Assembly: GCA_035641235.1 (NCBI GenBank)
Contig: DASQUP010000304.1
Span: 1 to 10,308, forward strand
Length of the DNA stretch: 10,308 nt
DNA from: DASQUP01 sp035641235
GTDB lineage: Bacteria; Actinomycetota; CADDZG01; WHSQ01
Direction: 5' to 3'
Every line of letters begins with the position of its first letter. The first letter of the stretch is position 1. Both the position numbers and the translations under genes were made by a program. Below are positions 6,301 through 10,308 of the stretch, in pieces. Below the pieces are notes generated by a model. The model saw nothing but the letters and a program-made list of their open reading frames with translations. It did not search any database and had not been told where the DNA came from.

Positions 6301-6306
6301 GGAGGA
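6301..6306 (+). promoter_or_regulatory. Strong ribosome binding site fixing the mmpL start
   Basis: GGAGGA, six bases before ATG 6313. It decides the start against an upstream in-frame GTG at 6232, which would translate the operator repeats. Confidence 0.85.
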
Positions 6307-6312
6307 TGGACA

Positions 6313-8529
6313 ATGGGGTTTTCTACTCAGGGGCTAGCCAGGGCAAGCGCCCGGCGTCCGTGGGTCACTTTGGGGCTGTGGCTGGTCGTAATTGCGATCG
6401 CGGGGTGGCTGTCGTCCACCTATCTTTCTGATGCGCTTACGACCGACGCCAACTTCACGAACGATCCCGAGGCCAAACGGGCGACCGAGCTGATCGAGGA
6501 GCGCTTCGGAGAAGAGGGGCTCAGCGAGGTCTTCATCCTCACCTCTGACAACGCGACGGTCGACGATCCTGCGTTTGAAGAGGCCGTAAGGGGTCTTCAG
6601 TCGGCCGCCGGTGCCGACGGCGCCCAGGGGGCGATCACCTTCTACGACACTCAGGATCCGTCGATGGTGTCGGAGGATCGCCGGACGACTCTCATGCCGG
6701 TTCAGTTCGAAGACATCCGCGACACCAGCGAGCACATCCCGGCGATCGACTCCCTCCTCGAGCGTGCCAACGAGTCGGGTGTTCTCACCGCGCAATCCTT
6801 CGGTCAGATCAGTCTGAACGAAGACTTCTCGACGATCGCGGAAGAGGACCTCGTTCGGGGCGAGTCGATTGGGATCGGGGTCGCGCTTGTCGTTCTGGTG
6901 CTGGTCTTCGGTGCCGTGGTTGCAGGAGTCGTACCCATCGCGATGGCAATCGGCTCAATTGCGGTGTCCATGGGACTGGTTGCCCTCGTTGGTCGTACGG
7001 TGGACTTTTCGTTCTTCGTCACGAACATGATCACGATGATGGGACTTGCCGTCGGGATCGACTACTCGCTCTTCATCGTCTCGCGCTACAGGGAGGAGCG
7101 CGCCAAGGGCCTCGAAAAGATCGATGCGATCACGGCGGCCGGCGGCACGGCCAGCCGTGCGGTGTTCTTCAGCGGCATGACGGTTGTTCTAGCTCTCGTC
7201 GGCATGCTCATAATCCCGACGACGATCTTCCGGAGCCTCGGCGCCGGTGCGATATTTGTCGTGGTCGCCTCTGTTGTGGCTTCTCTGACCCTGTTGCCGG
7301 CGCTGCTCTCGCTGCTCGGTGACCGAGTGAACTCACTGCGCGTGTTCCGTCGCAAGACGGAACTCGGCTCGGAGCAATCGCACCGCTTCTGGAACGCCAT
7401 AACTCGTCGTGTAATGGGACGTCCGGTGGTGAGTCTTGTGATCGGCGCCGGACTTCTGGTGGCTGCATCGCTCTCGTTCTTCGACATCAACCTGGGCTTC
7501 TCCGGAGTGAGCACGCTTCCCGAAGACACCCGATCGAGGCAGGGCTTCGAGGTCCTCTCCGCAGAGTTCTCGGGAGGCCTCAACTCTCCCGTAGAGATCG
7601 TTGTCGATGGAGACGTGGCGGCGCCGGAGTTCCAGAGCGCCATCGAAGACCTGCAGGCGTCCCTGTCCTCGGATGGCTTTTTCGGGCCGTCGCAGGTGCA
7701 GATCAACGACTCAGGTGATACGGCAATCGTGTCCGCCCCGGTCAGTGGCGACCCGTCGAGCGAGGCGGCGGTGGCGTCGATCGACCGGCTGCGCGACAAC
7801 TACGTGCCTCAGGCATTTGGCGGCTTAGAGGCAGAGGTTCTCGTCGGTGGCGACACCGCCTTCAACAAGGACTTCTTCGATCTAACCGATCAGTACACGC
7901 CGATCATCTTTGCGTTCGTTCTGGGACTGTCGTTCATTCTCCTGACGGTCGTATTCCGCTCGATCGTGGTGCCTCTCAAGGCGATAGTTATGAACCTGCT
8001 CTCGGTGGGCGCGGCCTACGGACTCATCGTCCTTGTGTTCCAGGAGGGATTCGGAGCGGGCGTCCTCGGGTTCCAGCAGGTCGAAGCGATCGAGGCATGG
8101 TTGCCGTTGTTCCTGTTCTCGGTGCTGTTCGGCCTGTCGATGGACTACCACGTGTTCCTTCTTTCGAGGATCCGGGAGCGCTTCGATCAGACGGGCATCA
8201 ACACCGAATCCGTAGCCTACGGTCTGCGAACAACTGGCGGACTGATCACGGGAGCCGCCGCGATCATGGTTGCGGTGTTCGGAGGGTTCGCTGCCGGCGA
8301 ACTCGCCGCCCTCCAGCAAATGGGCTTCGGACTCGGCGCCGCCGTGCTGATCGACGCCACCCTGGTCCGCTCGGTTCTCGTCCCTGCTTCGATGAAGTTG
8401 CTCGGGAACCGGAACTGGTACCTGCCCAAGTGGTTGCAGTGGCTGCCGAACGTGACGGTCGACGGCACCCACACTGCTCCGGCCGAGGCGCCGGTCGTGC
8501 TGCCCGAGATGGTCACAGAGAACGCCTAG
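6313..8529 (+). CDS. MMPL/RND-family membrane exporter
   Basis: A 738-aa transporter with the duplicated MMPL layout: helix 1 (~17-38), an extracytoplasmic porter loop (~40-183), a helix bundle (~184-338), a linker and helix 7 (~371-390), a second porter loop (~392-527) and a second bundle (~528-698). Each bundle carries the Asp-Tyr pair used for proton relay in MmpL proteins: GIDYSLFIVSRYREE (Asp250-Tyr251) and SMDYHVFLLSRIRE (Asp611-Tyr612). It is expected to use proton motive force to export a lipid-like or hydrophobic compound; the substrate cannot be told from sequence. It lacks the long C-terminal domain of MmpL3-type proteins, and the tail after ~713 is short and unstructured. Control by the divergent TetR protein through the TGTAC boxes points to inducible detoxification or export. 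A tight hairpin lies 25 nt after the stop, so it is probably transcribed alone. Confidence 0.93.
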   Translation: MGFSTQGLARASARRPWVTLGLWLVVIAIAGWLSSTYLSDALTTDANFTNDPEAKRATELIEERFGEEGLSEVFILTSDNATVDDPAFEEAVRGLQSAAGADGAQGAITFYDTQDPSMVSEDRRTTLMPVQFEDIRDTSEHIPAIDSLLERANESGVLTAQSFGQISLNEDFSTIAEEDLVRGESIGIGVALVVLVLVFGAVVAGVVPIAMAIGSIAVSMGLVALVGRTVDFSFFVTNMITMMGLAVGIDYSLFIVSRYREERAKGLEKIDAITAAGGTASRAVFFSGMTVVLALVGMLIIPTTIFRSLGAGAIFVVVASVVASLTLLPALLSLLGDRVNSLRVFRRKTELGSEQSHRFWNAITRRVMGRPVVSLVIGAGLLVAASLSFFDINLGFSGVSTLPEDTRSRQGFEVLSAEFSGGLNSPVEIVVDGDVAAPEFQSAIEDLQASLSSDGFFGPSQVQINDSGDTAIVSAPVSGDPSSEAAVASIDRLRDNYVPQAFGGLEAEVLVGGDTAFNKDFFDLTDQYTPIIFAFVLGLSFILLTVVFRSIVVPLKAIVMNLLSVGAAYGLIVLVFQEGFGAGVLGFQQVEAIEAWLPLFLFSVLFGLSMDYHVFLLSRIRERFDQTGINTESVAYGLRTTGGLITGAAAIMVAVFGGFAAGELAALQQMGFGLGAAVLIDATLVRSVLVPASMKLLGNRNWYLPKWLQWLPNVTVDGTHTAPAEAPVVLPEMVTENA

Positions 8530-8554
8530 AGACATCCCGTTTCCCCCGGCCTGA

Positions 8555-8580
8555 GGGGTCGGAGCTCACGCTCCGGCCCC
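8555..8580. terminator. Hairpin terminator after mmpL
   Basis: An 11-bp stem (8555-8565 with 8570-8580; GGGGTCGGAGC against GCTCCGGCCCC, one T-G wobble) closed by the tetraloop TCAC, 25 nt after the mmpL stop. There is no T-tract, as is common for high-GC actinobacteria. Confidence 0.7.
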
Positions 8581-8600
8581 CTCGCCGCGCCGAACTGGTC

Positions 8601-8647
8601 AACTGTCTGCTGTCATTCCCGGATACCGGGAATCAGGGCAGACAGTT
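8601..8647. terminator. Compound hairpin in the mmpL-rlmA gap
   Basis: The outer stem is AACTGTCTGC (8601-8610) with GCAGACAGTT (8638-8647); the inner stem is ATTCCCGG (8615-8622) with CCGGGAAT (8626-8633) and an ATA loop; a 4x4 internal loop separates them. It ends 12 nt before the rlmA ribosome site. It may be a second terminator, an rlmA leader structure, or a dispersed repeat element; position alone does not decide. Confidence 0.55.
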
Positions 8648-8659
8648 CGCGTCATCCCC

Positions 8660-8665
8660 AGGAGA
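8660..8665 (+). promoter_or_regulatory. Ribosome binding site supporting GTG start of rlmA
   Basis: AGGAGA lies 8 nt before GTG 8674. A nearer GTG at 8669 is out of frame. Confidence 0.7.
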
Positions 8666-8673
8666 CTAGTGGG

Positions 8674-9519
8674 GTGCTTTCCGACGTGATCGAGTATCTG
8701 ATCTGCCCCAAGTGCGGATCCGGCCTCACCATGGGCGACGGCGTAGTGAGTTGCGGGGATGGTCACTCCTACGATGTGGCGCGCCAGGGCTACGTCAACC
8801 TAATGCCGGGAACACCGAAGGGATCAGCGCTCGGCGATACGGCGGCGATGGTGGACGCTCGGGCCGAATTCCTCCGCAGAGGTCATTTCTCATCGCTCGC
8901 GCGGTCCGTCTCGGATGAGGCGGCCCGGACTGCGCATGATATGCCAGACGGCTGCGTCGTTGACGTTGGGGCAGGAACCGGCTATTACCTGACGGAGATC
9001 CTCGACTCTCTGCCGGAACGGTTCGGGCTCGCACTCGACGCATCGAAGTACTCAGCGAGGCGCGCCGCCCGGTGCCACGAGCGCGCAGGCGCGGTCGTTT
9101 GCGATGCGTGGCAGATGCTGCCGATACGCAGCGGCGCCGCAACATTGGTCGTAAATGTCTTTGCACCTCGAAATGCCGTGGAGGTCCATCGGATTCTGGG
9201 GCCCGAAGGCCACTTGGTCGTCGTTACCCCCACAACGGATCACCTTGGATCCCTGGTAAATGCGCTCGATCTCGTGACCGTAGACGAACTCAAGGAGGAG
9301 CGCCTTGAAGAGAAGTTGGGTGGACGTTTCCGTCTCGTTCGAAGGACCCCGATCGAATTCTTGATGAGCCTGGGCCACCCCGACGTCGAGGCGCTGGTTG
9401 CTATGGGGCCGAGTGCGTGGCACACAGATCGGGGGGAGATCCGCTCCCGAATCGCAGCCCTTCCAGACCCTGTTGAGGGTACGGCCTCCGTGGCGCTCTC
9501 CGTGTACGAACCTCACTGA
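8674..9519 (+). CDS. rlmA: RlmA-type 23S rRNA (guanine-N1) methyltransferase
   Basis: A 281-aa SAM-dependent methyltransferase. The N-terminal zinc motif is Cys11/Cys14 (CPKC) with Cys27/His31 (SCGDGH), followed by SYDVARQGYVNLMPG, GDTAAMVDARAEFLRRGHF, the signature of RlmA proteins. The SAM site is VVDVGAGTGYYL (95-106), with FGLALDASKYSARRAA after it and NVFAPRNAVEVHRIL (161-175). RlmA enzymes methylate N1 of G745 (RlmA-I, Gram-negative) or G748 (RlmA-II/TlrB, Gram-positive) in helix 35 of 23S rRNA, near the peptide exit tunnel; G748 methylation contributes to tylosin-type macrolide resistance. By taxonomy the G748 type is more likely, but the position cannot be read here. The GTG start follows AGGAGA. 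The next gene is downstream across a strong hairpin, so rlmA is likely monocistronic. Confidence 0.9.
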   Translation: MLSDVIEYLICPKCGSGLTMGDGVVSCGDGHSYDVARQGYVNLMPGTPKGSALGDTAAMVDARAEFLRRGHFSSLARSVSDEAARTAHDMPDGCVVDVGAGTGYYLTEILDSLPERFGLALDASKYSARRAARCHERAGAVVCDAWQMLPIRSGAATLVVNVFAPRNAVEVHRILGPEGHLVVVTPTTDHLGSLVNALDLVTVDELKEERLEEKLGGRFRLVRRTPIEFLMSLGHPDVEALVAMGPSAWHTDRGEIRSRIAALPDPVEGTASVALSVYEPH

Positions 9520-9545
9520 ACCGGGCCGCCCGCTAGCCCACACCT

Positions 9546-9593
9546 AACTGTTCGCGCGCATTCATTGGAAACCACGAATCTGCGCGAACAGTT
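9546..9593. terminator. Compound hairpin after rlmA
   Basis: A 12-bp perfect stem AACTGTTCGCGC (9546-9557) with GCGCGAACAGTT (9582-9593), and an inner ATTC/GAAT pairing (9560-9563, 9576-9579). It starts 26 nt after the rlmA stop and lies just before the next gene's -10 box. The outer stem begins AACTGT like the hairpin at 8601. No T-tract. Confidence 0.65.
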
Positions 9594-9608
9594 CGGGGCC
9601 CGCGCATT

Positions 9609-9614
9609 TAGGAT
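9609..9614 (+). promoter_or_regulatory. Candidate -10 box for leaderless hotdog-gene transcript
   Basis: TAGGAT is followed by six bases (GCGCCG) and GTG 9621, the same arrangement as at uvrD2 and dsbB. The AGGA inside it could alternatively act as a Shine-Dalgarno 7 nt before GTG if transcription starts further upstream. Confidence 0.45.
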
Positions 9615-9620
9615 GCGCCG

Positions 9621-10308
9621 GTGACGATTGTCGTTGATCAACGTTTTGAGGGGCCACCGGCCATCGCCAACGGCGGGTACGTTGCGGGCGTGCTTGCCGA
9701 AGTGATTCCGGGACCGCTGCAGGTGCGTCTCCACGCGCCGGCTCCGGTGGGTCGTCCGCTGCAACTTGATGGCCACGATCACACGGTGACGCTTAGCGAC
9801 GGTGGGACGCTACTTGCGAGTGGGCGCGCCGGAGACGTCCTCGACGAGCCTCCGCAGTTCGTCGAATTCGACGAGGCGATGGAGGCCGTCGCCGCGCGAG
9901 GCTCAGTCGAAGGCCACCCCTTCCCGAACTGTTTTGTATGTGGACCCGACCGCGCGCCAGGTGACGGGCTTCGCCTCTTGCCAGCGCGGGTCCGGGGAAA
10001 GGATGTGATGGCCGCGCCGTGGGTCCCACACGATTCGTTCACGATCTCGGACCGAGAGATCTCCGGACGATTCGTATGGGGTGCTCTCGATTGTCCGACT
10101 TATTGGGCGATTGCCGAACCCGGTGAGGTGGCGCTGTTGGGCACGCTGGCGGGCCGGGTTTTTGGGTCGGCTCGTGCCGGAGACCAGTGTGTCGTGGTTG
10201 CTAAAACGCTCGGTCGTGACAACCAAAAACTGTTCAGCGCATCGACCGTATACGACGAAAACGGCGACCTAATCGGTGCCACCCATGCCACTTGGATAAA
10301 ACTTCGCT
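9621..10308 (+). CDS. Double-hotdog thioesterase-like protein (3' truncated)
   Basis: The frame is open from GTG 9621 to the window end (229 full codons). It begins MTIVVDQRFEGPPAIANGGY; the ANGGYVAGVLA stretch (16-26) is typical of acyl-CoA thioesterase-like hotdog domains. A Cys-pair motif HPFPNCFVCGPDR (99-111, Cys104 and Cys107) follows, then DGLRLLP, AAPWVP (131-136), FVWGALDCPTYWA (151-163), ALLGTLAGRV (171-180) and a C-terminal THATWIKLR. This order recalls a widespread actinobacterial family of unnamed proteins carrying F-P-x-C-F-V-C-G-P, about 230-240 aa long, so few residues should be missing. The hotdog fold is inferred from motif resemblance, and catalytic activity is unproven. 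The start is fixed by AGGA/TAGGAT just upstream; an ATG at 9613 reads only three codons before a stop. Confidence 0.75.
   Translation, partial: MTIVVDQRFEGPPAIANGGYVAGVLAEVIPGPLQVRLHAPAPVGRPLQLDGHDHTVTLSDGGTLLASGRAGDVLDEPPQFVEFDEAMEAVAARGSVEGHPFPNCFVCGPDRAPGDGLRLLPARVRGKDVMAAPWVPHDSFTISDREISGRFVWGALDCPTYWAIAEPGEVALLGTLAGRVFGSARAGDQCVVVAKTLGRDNQKLFSASTVYDENGDLIGATHATWIKLR

Larger units (their letters stand above)
220..9830. repeat. Dispersed iterated palindrome GGCGCGCC (11 copies)
   Basis: Exact copies start at 220, 741, 1721, 2820, 3381, 4107, 4300, 5488, 8778, 9059 and 9823. Nine are inside genes on either strand and two (4107, 5488) are intergenic. At 60-63% GC about one copy would be expected by composition. 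There is no extended flank consensus. Confidence 0.7.

Noticed and set aside
6232..6312. N-terminal extension of the MMPL frame back to GTG 6232
   Set aside because: It translates the operator repeats into a Tyr/His/Cys-rich string unlike any MMPL N-terminus. GGAGGA sits at the right distance from ATG 6313, followed directly by the usual first helix.
6176..6313. N-terminal extension of the TetR frame to 6313
   Set aside because: The same operator repeats are read in reverse. The normal TetR length and a ribosome site support ATG 6173-6175.
7086..7799. 237-codon antisense frame within mmpL
   Set aside because: Ser/Arg/Thr-rich shadow opposite conserved membrane helices.

Overview
The window looks like chromosomal DNA from a high-GC actinobacterium. 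An uncultured Acidimicrobiia-like lineage would fit, but that placement is an inference and not tested. Support comes from the UvrD helicase with a C-terminal HRDC domain (actinobacterial UvrD2 type), a short cytosolic cyclophilin, frequent GTG starts, and three genes whose start codon lies 6-7 nt after a TANNNT-type -10 box, as in actinobacterial leaderless transcripts. I see no tRNA, rRNA, CRISPR array, insertion sequence or phage gene. Coding density is high and no gene-free stretch exceeds 300 bases.

Layout, left to right. (1) A 5'-truncated PHP-domain phosphoesterase with a PolX-like helix-hairpin-helix N-terminus (1-954, +) converges on a leftward pair: cyclophilin ppiA (2917-3429, -) followed by the UvrD2-like helicase (978-2870, -). 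(2) Diverging from ppiA is an envelope redox group: a membrane-anchored CxxCH haem-binding protein (3537-4043, +), a DsbB-like quinone-linked disulfide oxidase (4208-4840, +) and an overlapping membrane-anchored thioredoxin-like protein (4809-5483, +). DsbB and the thioredoxin-like protein form a plausible translationally coupled redox pair. (3) A tetR-type repressor (5504-6175, -) and an MMPL/RND exporter (6313-8529, +) are divergent. They share a 137-bp control region with overlapping face-to-face promoters and three near-palindromic TGTAC-N3-GTACA boxes, so this reads as a self-contained inducible export module. (4) Rightward follow an RlmA-type 23S rRNA guanine-N1 methyltransferase (8674-9519) and the start of a double-hotdog thioesterase-like gene (9621 to window end).

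Intergenic DNA is rich in structure. Strong GC hairpins without a T-tract follow the haem-protein, mmpL and rlmA genes, two of them compound hairpins whose outer stems begin AACTGT. The octamer palindrome GGCGCGCC occurs 11 times in 10.3 kb, roughly ten times the composition-based expectation, but is absent from the 3.3 kb holding the tetR-mmpL module. I found no clear evidence of a wholly new multi-gene system. The points most worth following are the iterated octamer, the operator array, the leaderless-start signature and the hairpins.
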